Origin: Acorus gramineus
Taxonomy: Eukaryota; Streptophyta; Magnoliopsida; Acorales; Acoraceae
Length of the DNA: 64,000 nucleotides
Assembly (NCBI GenBank): GCA_030737835.1
Contig: CM060850.1
Location: 6,997,299-7,061,298, forward strand
Direction of reading: 5' to 3'
The position numbers and the translations under genes are program-made. Below, in pieces: positions 41,787 through 55,639 of this stretch (the first letter of the stretch is position 1; the number at the start of each line of letters is the position of its first letter). The notes beneath the pieces are model-generated. The model had not been told where the DNA came from, did not search any database, and was given only the letters and a program-made list of their open reading frames with translations.

Positions 41787-44700
41787 TCAAAATCTACAGC
41801 AGAGAAGTCCGATCTTCCAACCCCGGTGCTTCCTATAATGCCTCCGCTCGGCTCTTGCCATCTTTACTGGGCTGCTGTTCCATTCTGAATGCAATCTGTG
41901 GATATTCAATTGAAATAAGGGAATATACTCTAACAACTGAATGTATTCACAAATGGGCAATAATTCGCGCACTCGTAGGACTTGTTATACAAAGATTTGC
42001 AGTCAAAAGTAGCTAATACAGCAAATTGGGATTAGAGATTCAAAAGAATAGGAGAACATGCAAATCAATTATGACAAATGAAAAGTTTCCTACCAAATTG
42101 CAGTTGGGGAATATAACTTATATATGATATGAGTCCTAAAGCATAACATCTTATAACATACCATTGACTAATGTGGAATATGTTACCATCCTCTAATGTA
42201 AGTAGCATTTAAACAGGTTTGGATGATTCTACTTATGTAGGAATCATATTTAACTCAAATATGTGTTTGAATGCCCCAAGTGGTCCCAGCTTTTGAAGAA
42301 CAAAAACCAACTTTAATTAAGACAATGATTTTCAAGAATCTAACAAAAAATGTGTTACGTGAGAATCTAATATCAAAAGCAGTTTTCAGTGAAAAGCTCC
42401 TTTCCAAACCTGTTTTCGATCTAAACAACCCATGGCACATTACTAATCAAAGTAGTTAAAAAAAAGAACTATGACAGCATTGCCAAAAGTAAATTTGAGA
42501 ATCTATAATTCTACACACAACTAAACTAGAAAATGTGGGGTTTGAATTGAAAGAAAAGAACACGATAAACATAGAGATCCTAACAGAAAGATCATAAAAT
42601 TTATATGTGGGGAAAGAAGTTGAAACCACTCTGACCATATGGTCTCGCACATTACCATTGACATTTAAAAGTCACGCAACAAAAGATGGAAGAATACAGG
42701 TTACATTCTCCAAAAAATCTAGCATGTTTCATTCACATTTTCCTACCACCACATCCCAAAGATAAACCTTATTAAGGACATTACAGCCGTAAAAGCAAAC
42801 TCATAGTAAAGAGGTTTCTTCACATATCCTTTTATTGTCCAATTTCAAAAATCTAACAACATATTCAAAACTATCAAATAGTTATTCATTCATAAAACAT
42901 GAACTATTGGCGCTCAACAAGTGGTTTTGCTACAATATATAATATTGTTATTCTATGAATAAAAAAAGCATTAGCATAAAGCAGGTCATATAGTGTGGCC
43001 ATAAATTCGAACTAAAGCAGATACTGGACTTACATCGGGAATGCAAAAGAGCGGGTGCTAGTCGTACTGCTATCAGATCGAAAAGAAATGCTACCAGAGT
43101 ACGGTATCTGTCCTGAGCATGATATACGACCGGATAAAGATGGTGCTCCAGAAAAACTATCTCCATGACCATGGATGTAAAAATTTCGCGTAGAAACACT
43201 TGGGACATCCAATACAGTCTCTTCAACTCCGGACACTTTTGGAGTCTCACAAGACTGCTGATCAGCAGTGTCCGGTCTTTTCTCTCCATCGCTGGTTGCA
43301 GTTGGCCCAGATTCACCCTCAACACTAATGGAACTTGCATCCATAGATTCACTGGTTTTGTCGGCCTTTTCACTCAAAGGCACAGCCAAGGCTGTTGAAT
43401 CCACCTCTCCAGTTGAACCCTGTGGTCTTAACATCAGCACAACCTATCATATCCCAAAATGCCTAAAACAGCTCATATGCAAGAACAATGAATTCAAAAC
43501 ACATAGAGTTGCCGAATTAGTAAAAAATAGTAATAATAATAATCAAGCTGCATATCACTCTAATTTTTTTTATAAAACCTGTTAGCATCCTTAAGAAATT
43601 ATTCTATAATTATATGATGGGCAAAAGACAAATCAAATGAGAGATATAGTGGGCATATTTTGAGGAAAATTTCAATTGCCTTTCTGGATTCCCTCTTTTG
43701 AGGTAAAAGGTCATCATCACTCACAGCAGTCTCGCATATAGAAGGGCGATGTGAGGGAAGAGGCTAGATATGAAACTAATTCTTGGTTTCCATTAAATCA
43801 ATAATAACTGATATAATAACTTGGCCCGACTCAAGAAAATGAAATTTTGATGTTGAATGGTATGAGTATATAACTATAACACGTAAACATGCAGGTTTGT
43901 GTACATAAATGGTATTATAATGATGTAGGAGCAACAACAACAATATTTTCTTAGCTAGGTACCTGATCAAATTGTAGTTGTTCATCATTGTCTTCACCAA
44001 AACTAGGCATATTGGACAACAAATCGGTCAGGTCCGACTCCCATGGAGGAAGAATATTTTCAACAATAGCATTCTCATCAGAAATAATTGAGTTATCCAA
44101 GAATGGATTGAACTTGTCCCTACTTTCTTCTTCCGAACTGTTAGGGCTGCATGGCAGTGCGGCTTCTCTATCAGCATCCAAAGCAGGTTGGTCATCTGTG
44201 GGAAGAACTTCCACTCCCCCACCAGTCATTCCGCAATTTGCTTCACTTTTATCCAACTCACCATCTTCATCAATCTTTGAATGCAGCATTCCATAGCCTC
44301 TATCATGGTTCACTTTTTCAGTATCTAACAATACTTTGTCAGGAGAACACACACCTTCGTCGATACATATGTCCTTCACAACATGATAAGCACTCTCTTT
44401 GACACAAATGATCTTTTCTGGCAGTTCGCCATCTGTGACTGTTTTATCAGTGAATGAATCCATTGTCTTCTCATTCGAATTGGAATCATCTGTAGGGATA
44501 GATTGAGGAGTCTCATGAGACACCTCACTTGAGATGCCATTACTCTGAATTTTCATGTCTGTGCAGTTATCTATGCCATCCTTTATGGTTTCAATCTTCA
44601 ACTCCATCCCGATGTCATTATTTTCCTTCAGAGGTTCAGGCTCCAAGCCATTTGCACCACATTCGACAGTCTTGGATGTGGGTTCATGCACAGGGGAAGA

Positions 44701-46097
44701 GTGGAGATGAGTTGTTCCGCTATCTGCAAAAACATGCAAATTATTTTAATCGAACTTCTTACATTTAGCGTGAAACTAGAAGAGCAGTTTAACATAATCA
44801 TACAATATCTGAGCTTAACGCCTTAACTATGGATACTTTTTTATGTAAACAAGCAAGGAGTAGTTTCACACCACTGAATGTTTTAGCTTAAAGCAATGTT
44901 TACAAAGTCGGAGGTGGAGACAGAGGCAGTGACAAAAGGTTAGGCAGAGGGAGGGGTAAGCCTCCCAGTTTTTTAATATATATTATTAAAAAATAGAAAA
45001 AAATGAAAAAAATTCCAATAAATAATCATAGACCACAATACCATGACATGACAATGGCACAATTAAAAATTTAAAATTCAAAGTTCTCCAATGGATATAA
45101 ATAATTGTCTATCCCTCTATCTTTATATTATCTAATATATAAATCTCTATCTAATAAACATATAAATATTGGATGGAGAGTTCATCTTCCTATCCATGTT
45201 ATTAACTTCTTTTTCATCATCATCATCCATGGCATGAAAATACAAATCAATGAATTTTTTACTCACATAAAAATGCTATATCTATGAATTAGAAGGATTT
45301 GTTATTAATATTTTGAGGATTCCTTCCATTCTTGGGGAAAAGAAGAGAAACAATTAGACAAAAAATATGAAAAAGATGCATGTATGAAATACATGTGCTT
45401 CTAACAAAGGCTTGCACCGCCAGGAGACTTAAGCCTCCTCCATTGCGCCTACGAGCTGCAGCTCACCTCAAGGCGTACACCTCCAACGCCTTTGAAAACA
45501 CTGGTTTAAATTTTAAAGGATCTGTACACTATATTAAGAAAGATTGTAATATGACTTCAAATATTCCAACAGATTAAACATTCATCCATCTTTCCAAGTG
45601 AAAGGCATCACAAATATTCTGAGACTACATCGTGGGAAAAAATAACATGGAAAACTAAAAAAAAAGGTTGAAGGGTTAACACAAGAATTTAAAATAGTTA
45701 GATTACCCAGACTCAATGTTTCATTCAACAAAATGAATTTATTAATCAATATGTCCATGATATGCAACCCCATGCATCAATTCTGCACTCTGAAATGAAA
45801 ATAACGTATGCCCACATTTTTGCCGGAAGTGGGAAAGAGTACGAATGTGTAATAAATATACAATACAAAGAAAGGAAGCCTTTATGGCCATTATATCAAT
45901 TTTAGAACAAGCTTGATTGACTCTAAAAATGTAACTCATAACTTAGATACCAACAAAGCAACCAAATAACAAATGTAAGAATTTCCAGGATGAGTCGATT
46001 AGAGAGAAGTACCAATTCTCATGCTTCAAAACAGTGTGCTGCGAGCAAAGTAATCCATATCAATACCTGACTCAGCAAAACTTAGCAATTCAACCAT
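41787..46097 (-). CDS. Acidic plant protein of unknown function with conserved basic C-terminus
   Basis: Coding exons 46067-46097, 43963-44723, 43034-43419 and 41787-41895 join in phase to 428 codons plus stop. The first starts MVELLSFAES after a GACAG acceptor, so at least one 5' UTR exon lies upstream (46103 to about 48360). The body is Ser/Glu/Asp-rich and low in complexity, with an acidic patch (PSFGEDNDEQLQFDQ). The last two exons give a conserved ending, TRSFAFPILHSEWNSSPVKM, then basic residues and GLLCCRF. From memory this ending occurs in Arabidopsis At2g03810-like proteins annotated 'gar2-related'; that name does not prove a ribosomal role. The paired Cys near the end could be lipidated, which is inference. 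The gene structure is well supported; function is unknown. Confidence 0.8.
42210..42425. mobile_element. MITE-like fragment in intron 3 of the unknown gene
   Basis: AAACAGGTTTGGATGATTC, CAAGTGGTCCCAGCTTTTG and CTTTCCAAACCTGTTTTCG are shared in order or orientation with the 341-802 element in the PARN gene. Ends not fixed. Confidence 0.45.
44890..45515. mobile_element. MITE-like element in intron 1 of the unknown gene
   Basis: Left end ATGTTTACAAAGTCGGAGGTG faces right end CCTCCAACGCCTTTGAAAAC. The right part (45410-45490) is GC-rich with GAGACTTAAGCCTCC, CACCTCAAGGCG and GAGCTGCAGCTC. A partial copy of a sequence at about 9035-9130 (GGAGAGTTCATC, CATCATCCTC) lies inside at 45170-45240. Confidence 0.45.
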
Positions 46098-46102
46098 TCT
46101 AC

Positions 46103-48360
46103 CTGTCATATAAACCCATATAACGAAGATTGTAAGAATCAAGTTCAATGTAACAGAAGAAAATCGGTGCTGAACTTAACTTCAACAAGAACTTCGATAT
46201 TCAGAAATATATACCATCATTGATAGCGCGTTCTGGATACAGAACAGCTTTGTCTTAATGAAATGAATCAGATATTGGAGGAGAAAAATAGACCATGGAA
46301 ATGCTAGGCCTGTCATACATGAATGAACAAAAAAAACTCCAGCTAGAATTTGTATTAATAAACGCTATGCATAAGATCATCTTTGCAACAAGGAAACTTT
46401 CATTTTTGAATAACTGCAGTAAACCAATAAAAAGAGTTGGTTTAGGTGCAAAATTCAGTTGGGTGCATTAAAATCTAAAATAGCAATAGCTGAACAAACT
46501 TAGACTGACTTGTTATCAGAACATTCAATATTAAACAGCATACCAAAGCAAAGAAACAGTTATGCTGAACAGTGAAAAGAAGAAGCAACCTGAAACAGAA
46601 AATTGAGGGGGAAAATTTAGATCTAAAAGAGAAACTATGAATAACCTAATTATGGGTAAAAATAAGGGTAGTTGAGAATAAAATTGTTCCAATCCAAGCA
46701 ATTCAGATTCTCAGAAACCCTGCTCAAAACAGCAGCATAGGAATCCAACACAAAAGAAGGCCAAAATCATTCCACAGACCCATCAATATTGATGGCTAAC
46801 CTAATTCATTTTATTTTATATTAAGCAATAAACAGCTGTAGCGGATTTTCCCTAATCTGTACCATATAATGATCTATTCACAATCACTACACTTTCAGAT
46901 AATGAGAAAATAATAAAGCTAAACTTTGAAGTACCAACACCTTCAACAATAGTCAGGACACCAAATAAACACAGAGATCTTCTTTTTGTCACACATCAAC
47001 CTTTTGTGATTCCCCCTTTTGTCAGATAAAGTTAGATTAAACTCAAAGGGTATGTGCCAACACAAACTTGTGGGGAAAATCTTAATTGGGTAACTCAGAT
47101 CAACTAAAAAAACCCATTAAACTACAAAAAAAAAAGAATGACAAAAAGTAGCTCAAAATCTGAATCACATCCTCCTCAAAAGGGGAAAAAAGCAACCAAA
47201 ACAATCAGTGGAATCCAAAGAACATAATAAAAACCAATTGAAGATCTGTCTTTTGGGCTAAAGTTCTCACCTTTTAATCATTTCCTCTCTTTCTACTCAA
47301 TACCCATAATCCCTTTTACCTTCCCCTGCAACAAAACACCACAAAAGATGACAGATAGTCACTCAAATCCGAAACATACAACAAACCCTTCTTAAATTAA
47401 AATAAAAATAGCAATAAAAAACAACCCCAACAAATCAAATCCTCCAGTCCTTGAAGAACACAAGAAACAGAGCAAGACTAAAGAGTGAGAAGGTAAAAAA
47501 ACCAATTGAAAACATTATTTTCTTGCATAGTCAAAATGTGCTTTTAGAAAGAGAAGGGGGCATTTATTTAGAGGAGCAGATTCTGATAAAGAGAGGCAGG
47601 TCATGGCATTAAATACAATGACAGGGTGTTGAAATAAATACAGCAACAGATCGTTTTGAATGCCCCTTTTTAAAACCGCCCCAAAGTCGACCCACTCAAT
47701 ACATATAGCAAACACAAACAAAAGTAAATTCCTCTATATATTACAAATAGACCCACCACCAAAGGAAGAATCAATGACCAATTCCAAAACAAAATATTGA
47801 ATCTCCTAAAAATCAGTTTTTGTTATCAGAATTTGAAAGGGTCACCTCAAAATAAAATTTTGTAATGAAAAAAAAAAATAAACCCAACAAAGATATCTCT
47901 TGTTCTATCCAAAATGATTTTTCAAAATCGGAATTTTTTACGACCCAATTCAAATCCATTATAAAACTCACATCTTTCTCTTCAAAAAGGACTCTAATAA
48001 GAAAATAAAAAAATACCAACTTCAAAAAAATAAGATTTTGATTCGATTTTAAACAAAATGGGAACTTCCAGTGACAGCTCTACCTCCAAATCTCCTGAAA
48101 ATCAGGTTCTTGTTATAGTATTTTCAGAACTTATTAGAATATTTCCATACACTCAAAATCGAATTTTCGGAATGGATGACAACCCAAGAACGATTTCGCG
48201 TGTTCTATTCAAAATCACCACTCAAAATCGGATTTTTTTAAAACTCATATGGAATCCATTAAAAAAAAAAACACTCACCTTCGAATGTACTCTCTCTGTA
48301 TAAACAAACATACTGATTGAAATGTAAGTCAACCTCTCTCTCTCTCTCTCTCTCTCTCTC
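46103..48360 (-). other. 5' UTR and upstream region of the unknown gene
   Basis: No coding sequence seen. A CT-rich stretch near 47280-47340 and the GA tract at 48333-48361 are candidates for leader exons or promoter. Two imperfect copies of a ~200-bp sequence lie at about 47800-48000 and 48095-48295, sharing CTCCTGAAAATCAG-type starts, CTTGTTCTATCCAAAAT and CAAAATCGGATTTTTT. Confidence 0.4.
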
Positions 48361-48460
48361 CGGGCGAAAGTCAGAGAGGCAACGCCGCAATGCTCGATCA
48401 GTCCTCTTTTTTTTTTTTTTTTTTTGAGGAACTCTATTTGCGAGTGTAAAAAGAAAAAAA

Positions 48461-48960
48461 ATTCAAATATACCCCCGTTACATTCCTTATTTATTAAAAT
48501 ACCATTGAAAACTTTGTAAGTTGTGCATCTGAGCTCCTGTGGTCATCTTCTTGTTAAATGTTATCGTTAAAAATCCTATTTTTTATAGTTAAAAATGGCT
48601 GAGAAGTCATAAATACCCCCCCTGTTTTCCCTCTTATTCAATGTCCAAGGTTTTATATTTCGCTTTCTTGTGTTTGAATTCCCATTTGAAAGCCTTTTTT
48701 AGAGTTCAAACACATTTGAAACCATTTTCAGGGTCCAAATCTTTTTGAAAATGAACAATTCATCTCAAGCATCCTCTCAAACAGGTGTGAAAATGTTATT
48801 TAGGGTAAGGGTAAGTAATCCTGGTATTCAACGTTGACGCATGTAACGGAAGGGTACTGGTACACAGCTTATTAACTTTTCAGGGATATTTTTATAATTA
48901 TGGTTTCTTAGGGGAAATTTGATAAAATATAATATATCAGGGATATATTTGCAAAAAATC
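48461..48960. mobile_element. Possible MITE (CAAATATACCCC ends)
   Basis: ATTCAAATATACCCCCG near 48462 is roughly inverted by AGGGATATATTTGCAAAAAA near 48940. Internal blocks also mirror (CTGAGCTCCTGTGG). Weak evidence only. Confidence 0.3.
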
Positions 48961-49465
48961 CAAAACAAACAAAAATAAAGGTAGTTGAGACTCGAGCGGG
49001 ACCGATTTGAGAACTTTCTGTGTTTGTTTTTTTATTATATTTTAAAAAATTCGAATTGTAACTTCTCGAGCTTTGCCACCTTTTAGCGTTGACATGTTTG
49101 AATGGGCATAAAAAAATTGTCAGATGTGCGTCCGTGAATTTATCCATTGTTCGGTACTTTATGACGTGTCAATCTATATTATTGCCACGTCAACAAGGAC
49201 GTCTTTGGCCGTGTCCTTTGCAATAGTGCGTAGCGTGAAAAGAAAGCTCGGCTTCGAAATTCCATATGTGCCCCTCATTCTCGGTTTTCTTTAGACGGGA
49301 AGATGGTGTAATTTTGTGAATGGTGGAGGGTATTTGTACTCCAAATTGCATTGGTTGTAACCATAGGCGTGACGCAAGCGTGACGTCACAATACGTGTAA
49401 TTTTTTTTATTTTATAAGTCTTTTAATATATTTTTTACATGTAGATTCTTATCACCCTATAATTA

Positions 49466-49830
49466 AGTCTGTCACTCGGATAGATACGAATCAAATATGT
49501 TAATATTGATATTAATTTAGATAATCAAGTAATATTTTAAAGATATGTCAATATTAAAATTCAGATTTTTAAGACTTATTCTCTTTTTCATATATTATAC
49601 ATTGAAAATTTAATAGTATTATAATATATTATCATTATGTTTAATCATACAAGATAAAATATAAGTAGTATATAATTCATATATATATATTTTTATAATA
49701 TATGTCGGGTACGGATATTTTTCGGATCAGATAGACTGATATCCATATTGGCACTCCGGATATTTGAATATCGGATATTTCTGATTTTTCGGATTCGGAT
49801 TTTTTTTTCGGATAATTAACAGGCTGACCT
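49466..49830. mobile_element. Possible hAT-type MITE (TAAGTCTGTCA end)
   Basis: TAAGTCTGTCACTCGGATAG near 49466 and TAATTAACAGGCTGACCTA at the right end are partly inverted. The core repeats ATCCGGATAT / CGGATATTT motifs. The same left end, CTAAGTCTGTCAATCGGACAG, appears at 63964 and runs off the window, so this is a family. Confidence 0.45.
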
Positions 49831-49877
49831 AAAACCATTCAAAAAAGAGTCTTGCTATACAGTCTCCACTATTTAGG

Positions 49878-51192
49878 TCTCATTCACAAGTCCCATGAGG
49901 TGTCATTATTTTATTGGTTGTTTGTTTGACTTATAAAAAAGGTTAAGAAGGCAAAATACAATATTACCCTCATTTAAAACCTGATGATTTTCTCCCTGAT
50001 TAAATCCATCCCCACCTTTTTCGAAAAACATATCAACACATTCAATTTATTTCAAAAAACTTTTTTTTTTAGAACCAATAAAAAAAAAGAAACCATTAAA
50101 AACAGAACCGAAATTCAAATCCTCTAGGGTTTCTTAAAAAGAAACTGAAAAACGAAATCATTCAAAAAAACACATTTCATCAAAGACACTAAAAAAAGAT
50201 CAAATTTTTGTTTGCAACCTCTCATTCAACCAGAAAACGATGGTGATAAGGAATAATCAACATTTTTTTAAACACTATTGTTAATTTGTAATCTTTCAAT
50301 TTCAATCATCAAACGAAGTATCTGTGATTGATGTAATTTTTTTTCCAATAAATGCAGAAATGAAACACAAATTACAGTATAAAATTAAAGTTCAGAATAA
50401 AATTCAGTTACATTTGTAAAATGTAACTTAATTTTAACAATAAATTGCATTAGAAGTCAGTTACATTTGTAAATGTAACTGACTTTATTTATATAAAGCA
50501 ATTAAAAGTTAGTTACATTCCACAATGTAACTGACTTCTAGATATAATTGTTAAATAATTTAAAGATCAAATGCTCCAGATTTAAGGTTGTCAGATTTAA
50601 CATCTAGCACCAAATTCAAATTTTTTTTATATAACAAATGCAAAACAAACAAAAAATAAAAGGCCATACCCAAATCGACAAACATTGGAAACGACATCCA
50701 ATCATTCAATTATGATTTCCGATTTGATCGGAGGCTGAAAAGTTCTTCGAAAAACAAATCAATGCTTGAAAAACCTCCAAAACAATCTTCTAATTTGGTT
50801 CTATGTGTTCTTAAAAAAAATGTTGTAAAAGAATTATCGAATTTAACATTTAGCATCAAATTTAATAATAAAAATGGTAACAAATGCAAAACAAAGACTG
50901 TAACCGAAATACAAAATTTATTTTAGGTGGAGAAGAAAAAAAAAGCCGTAGATGGGATGGACAAATAGATTATGTTTTTTTTTTCATCTTATAAAGCAAA
51001 AGAGAAAAGACTATTAATTACCAAAAATCATGAGATTTGAGCCTCAAAACAAATTCAAAAAATCATGACACATCAACTATTGTAACCAACTCCTTGATTA
51101 TGAGGAGTAATTATTGAAAAAGACAGAAATGACAAAATATGTATTAAACCTTGTGCCACCTCATGGGGCCTATAAAATGGGGCATGTGAATC
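49878..51192. mobile_element. Possible 1.3-kb non-autonomous TIR element
   Basis: ATTCACAAGTCCCATGAGGTG on the left is matched in inverted form on the right by CACCTCATGGGGC and GGGGCATGTGAATCA. The interior is AT-rich, with repeated CAGATTTAACATCTAGCACC-type motifs (50590, 50845) and no transposase frame. No target duplication confirmed. Confidence 0.4.
50405..50538. repeat. Three consecutive short inverted repeats
   Basis: CAGTTACATTTG/TAAAATGTAACT (50405-50428), AAGTCAGTTACATTTGTAAA-TGTAACTGACTT (about 50453-50485) and AGTTAGTTACATT-AATGTAACTGACT (about 50506-50538) are three hairpins built on one motif, GTTACATT. Confidence 0.8.
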
Positions 51193-51369
51193 ATTATTGT
51201 TCAAAAAACGTGATGACAAATCCAATATTTTTCGACTTTCAAAATATTAAACTTGGAATAGATTGGAAGCTAGAATAAAGTAAAAAGAACCTGGTACGAT
51301 TTATGAAATAGGCTGGTATTTAGATGTAAGTATAAGTTGGAATTGTGTGGTATAGCCATTTCACCTCCC

Positions 51370-51640
51370 CCTGGAATTAGACTATTCTCATAAATGGATC
51401 CCATTGTCATCACTTCTTATAAATTAGGGATCCACATATCAAATTATTTTCTCACATTTTATAAATTATTATCCATACATTATTCACATTTTATCTACAA
51501 CTTATCTTATCCATAGTCAATCAAACAACAAAATCTACATTGTTACGTTTTCAAACAAAAATAACTAAAACACAATCAAACAGAAAATTACTAGTATAAA
51601 AATTTATTTTTAGAATAGTCATAAACCTCATAATAGCTTA
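51370..51640 (-). mobile_element. MITE fragment, TTCTGTTTGGTTAT family, inverted copy
   Basis: AATCAAACAGAAAATTAC and AGAATAGTCATAAACC are the reverse complement of blocks at 17318-17515 and 27815-28110. Confidence 0.4.
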
Positions 51641-52373
51641 TATCTCTTTGTTCCCTTAGCAAAAGAAAAAATAGTGTGGCACAATTATGCTATGATAAGT
51701 TAATAATTAGCCTTTTTTTTAGATATGTTAATGAAAAATATATGTATTTTTTATTTCACCTCCAGATAACTCATCCGTTCTTATGCACTCACTCTGCATA
51801 AGAACGGATGTTGTTTTAGATTTTGATAGTTTTAGAACACACTCTTCTTCCTTAGGAGCATAATAGCTTCTCTAAACAATTGGGCATTAAAAAATCTAAT
51901 TGTTAGTAATTTTATAATTGAATAATATATTTTTATAAAAAATATTTTCATTTTCTAACTATTTTAATTAAAAAAAAACTTAAACAATCTTAAATAAAAT
52001 AAAAAATTACAATTATAACAGTCAAGCCCCTTATTTTAGTGAAATCCAAGTTACATCTCTGCTTTTAAATTTTAGTGTGAACTACGTTGTTGCTAACATT
52101 TAGGTTCCGTTTGTGCATGCGTTAAAGGACTGGTGGAGTCGGCGGACCACCATGGACGTAAACACGCAAACAAACATCATCGCAACATTGCGTCGATAAC
52201 ACAAAATAACATTGTCTTTTATTGATTTCAATCGGTTTTTTTGCGTCCCCGGCTCCCCCAAAACATTGATTCCCCTCAACAACCCCCCCCCCCCCCCCCT
52301 AAATTCTAGGTGTGGGACAATTCAAATGTGATTTGATTCCACATCCAAGGGAATCAAGTTTTGTGTAGGTAGA

Positions 52374-52410
<37 letters not shown>

Positions 52411-54552
52411 GAGTATCATTTTCATGTCTCATTTTACTGAAATCTACTAGCATTTTGAAATGTGTTTAAACGTGTTTTTGCTTTTTAAAAAAGTGAAAAA
52501 GCAAAGCAAATGTGTTTCCAACCGTCACTCAGAAATCAAACTTAATTAATAAATTATTTACAACTTTTAATACAATAAGTGTAATTTTTAAAAAGTGCAA
52601 AAAATGAGTCTTTAAGGAATCGAGTTTATGCAAATTATTTTATTCAAGATAATACTTTTCCAACGCGTTTTCAAATGCAGAATCATCTGATGGCGGCTTT
52701 AAGGATGATGGGGTCTGTGATGGAACTAGGACATAGCTTTCATATGTCATAGTGTAGTGTTTATCAAATAATATATGATGAACAAGTCAAATACCACCAA
52801 TACCATAGAAATGAAAACATAAAATTCAATTGAAGATTTGGAATTATTGAATGAGTACCATTTTTTTTTGTCGAATTACCTAGATTTTCTAGGTGTGATC
52901 AGATTAAAAGTTTAAACGTCAATCTATTAAAGAATATTTCTTTTTATAATGATAGATTATCAGAAACTGTCATATCATGTTTTTTCATGCTTTAACATAA
53001 ATAACTTTTTTAACTTGATCGTAATTAAAAATTATTGTCTTTTTCGACAATCAATGTTAGAGTACTGGAGTGGAGTATAGTTTTTTTCACTTGCTGATAG
53101 ACCTCCAATTCATTGCTAGCCAACATGTCTCCTTAGTTGGAGTGGAGTATAGTTTTTTTCACACTTGTTATTCCGGTGGTTTGTAGAAAGAACACGTTTT
53201 TCATTTTATTTTTTTAAAGTATACAATATTAAAACAAATTGCGACTGAAGTGAAGAAAGACCAGCTCATTTTGTCATACTTAATGTATTCATAAAAAGTG
53301 AAATATAAATTCAAATGAATTAAAAACACACATACAATTTTATGTTTTTATATTAACATATAATATTTTAAAGATTTCATATACTGTGTTAAATAACTTG
53401 AGGTTTTTAAGAGTCGCTTTTTCCCATCACAATTGCTTTTTTTTAAAAAAAACCTAGACCCTTCACTATACAGTCCTAAGAGAGATGATGTAAATGACTA
53501 GAACATCTACTTGTCTATTTGGTGGGGCATTCTAATTGTACGAAGGGGAATATCCTTTCCTTCAAAGGGGGAGAAATTGATGGCTCTTGTATATGAGACA
53601 TTCATCCATGATGTATACATCTCACATTGGGAAAAAAAAATGCACAACAGTGTTACCAATTAAAAAAAAAAAAAACAAACAGCATGAAATTAGAGGAGGA
53701 CTAAGAGCTCAGTCTAAATCCAATCCAAGAAATTGAGTGAGGTCAATAACTCAATTCAACATGAATCTCAAACTTGTGGAGGTTAGATTGAACCCAAATC
53801 ATTGATTGGTTTTGGTTCAGTCGAAATTAAATTAAGGTTTAATTTGAATTGTATCAAAATTTAATAACTTTGGTTTCAGTTTGATTTTTATATAGTGTCA
53901 TTTAAAATGTTTCAATCTCTGTAATGCTTACAACAAAAATACTTTGTGTCTCAACATATAGATGGAAAACAATGGGTGGCAATGGAGATTGTGAAGATAT
54001 AAGTGTGATAGATTTAAGGATGATTGAGATACCATCTTGAAGGTTGAACAATTTAGATATGACTTGAATACTTAAATTTATCACTTTATATTTTCGTCGA
54101 CTGCATATAAGGACTGTGTGTAACAACACCCAATTTTAAATGCATATGGTTGTTAAGCATTAATAAGGTTTTTTTTTTTTTTTGTAAGGGATAAAATTTC
54201 ATACCATGAGAACAACCCTACCAGCATTTCCATGGTTTTTTTGACAAAGAAGGCCTCTATTTTTTATTTTTAATCTCCCTAACATGCACTTGATTTAATG
54301 CCCAATTAAAAACAGGTCCAACAAGACAAGGCCAAAAAGATCTGTGTGTTTAAGCATGATGGGATCTTCCAAGTGGGGTTATAAAAATGGCTCTCATTTG
54401 TTTGTTGGATCTGAATGCATGATCCAATGCTATTGGTGAGTATTTATATAATGCACATTATCTTATTGGTATTATAATGTAGAAAGTTTTGTCCCTTATT
54501 GTATCAATCATGTGAAATGATTTGGAAAACCTGAGAAGGAATCCCAAGAGAA
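51641..54552. other. Intergenic AT-rich region
   Basis: No gene seen. It holds an 18-base C run (52281-52298), an ATA repeat (52372-52411) and a short duplication of GGAGTGGAGTATAGTTTTTT (near 53069 and 53139). Confidence 0.45.
52372..52411. repeat. AAT trinucleotide microsatellite
   Basis: About 13 uninterrupted AAT units. Confidence 0.95.
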
Positions 54553-55069
54553 TAAAATAAAGGTAAAAATCCATATCCCACAACCCCCCTCCCCAACCCA
54601 ACAAACAACCCCAAAATAATCTTTTGATTTTTCTTAAAATTTATATAACCTCTAAAAACACTTATTTTAATCTGAATTAAATTTTTGTTGACAGATGTTA
54701 AATATTTTATTTGATTAATCCTGACTAAAAAATATAGTATACCAAAAAAACCTTACAATATGTTAAAAATAACCTATTTGAAGGGGTAAAATCATAATTT
54801 AGAGAGGGTTTTTCCCATTTTTAACACATTGTAGGAATTTTTTTGGTATACTGTATTTTTAGTCAGGGTTAACCAAACAAAATATTTGTATAATATTCAT
54901 TATCTATCAACAAAATTTTAACTCGGGGTGGGGGGGGGGGGGAGCATTTGGATTTACATAGGTGTTTTTAGAGGGTTATATCATATATGGACTTTAGAAA
55001 AAAAATTAGGAGGTTATATGAATTTCGGGCAATTTACATGGGGTTATTTGAATTTTTTCCTAAAATAAA
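54553..55069. mobile_element. Foldback MITE, copy C, with 9-bp duplication
   Basis: The element 54562-55060 starts GGTAAAAATCC and ends GAATTTTTTCC. TAAAATAAA flanks it exactly at 54553-54561 and 55061-55069. Internal blocks match copies A and B. A 12-base G run near 54930 interrupts the right arm. Confidence 0.9.
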
Positions 55070-55639
55070 ATGCCCAATTGTGTCAAAGTTTCCTTTCTTC
55101 AAGAATGTTCACATGAGCTATAATAAACCAGAAAAATTTGTCTAGTAAAGACGTATTAATATAATTTTTAATTTTTTTTCCATTTTTGGATAATGAAAAT
55201 GTTATTCCCATAGATGACTAAGAAATTGAACTTCACAAGAAAGCTTAAATACTTCATAAACTGAAGTGATGAAAGTGGACACAACCTTGTTCCTTTTTTT
55301 TTCTTCTTTTCTTTCATAAGCGTTGTTAACCACTTGGTAACGAATATATGAGTTAATAAAAATTGAAATGTCAAATGTAATATCTATAATATTTGACTCT
55401 GTAAATATTCACAAAGGTAATCAAATATTATATGGAAAATTGTAAGATCATAGACTCTGTTGGATAGGTTTAAATTTCAAATGTAAAAACTGTCACATTT
55501 TGTCCTACGTCACAAACCTAAACATAGATTTATATCCTCTAAAATTAAAATTTTAGTACATTTTGGAATGCGATTTAAATGTGTCAATTGAAATTACGGA
55601 TCAAGAATGAAATATTATAAGTGGTTGAAAAATCACAAA

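Noticed and set aside
52281..52298. C homopolymer as a biological feature
   Set aside because: A lone run in gene-free DNA; length is not reliable and no function can be supported.
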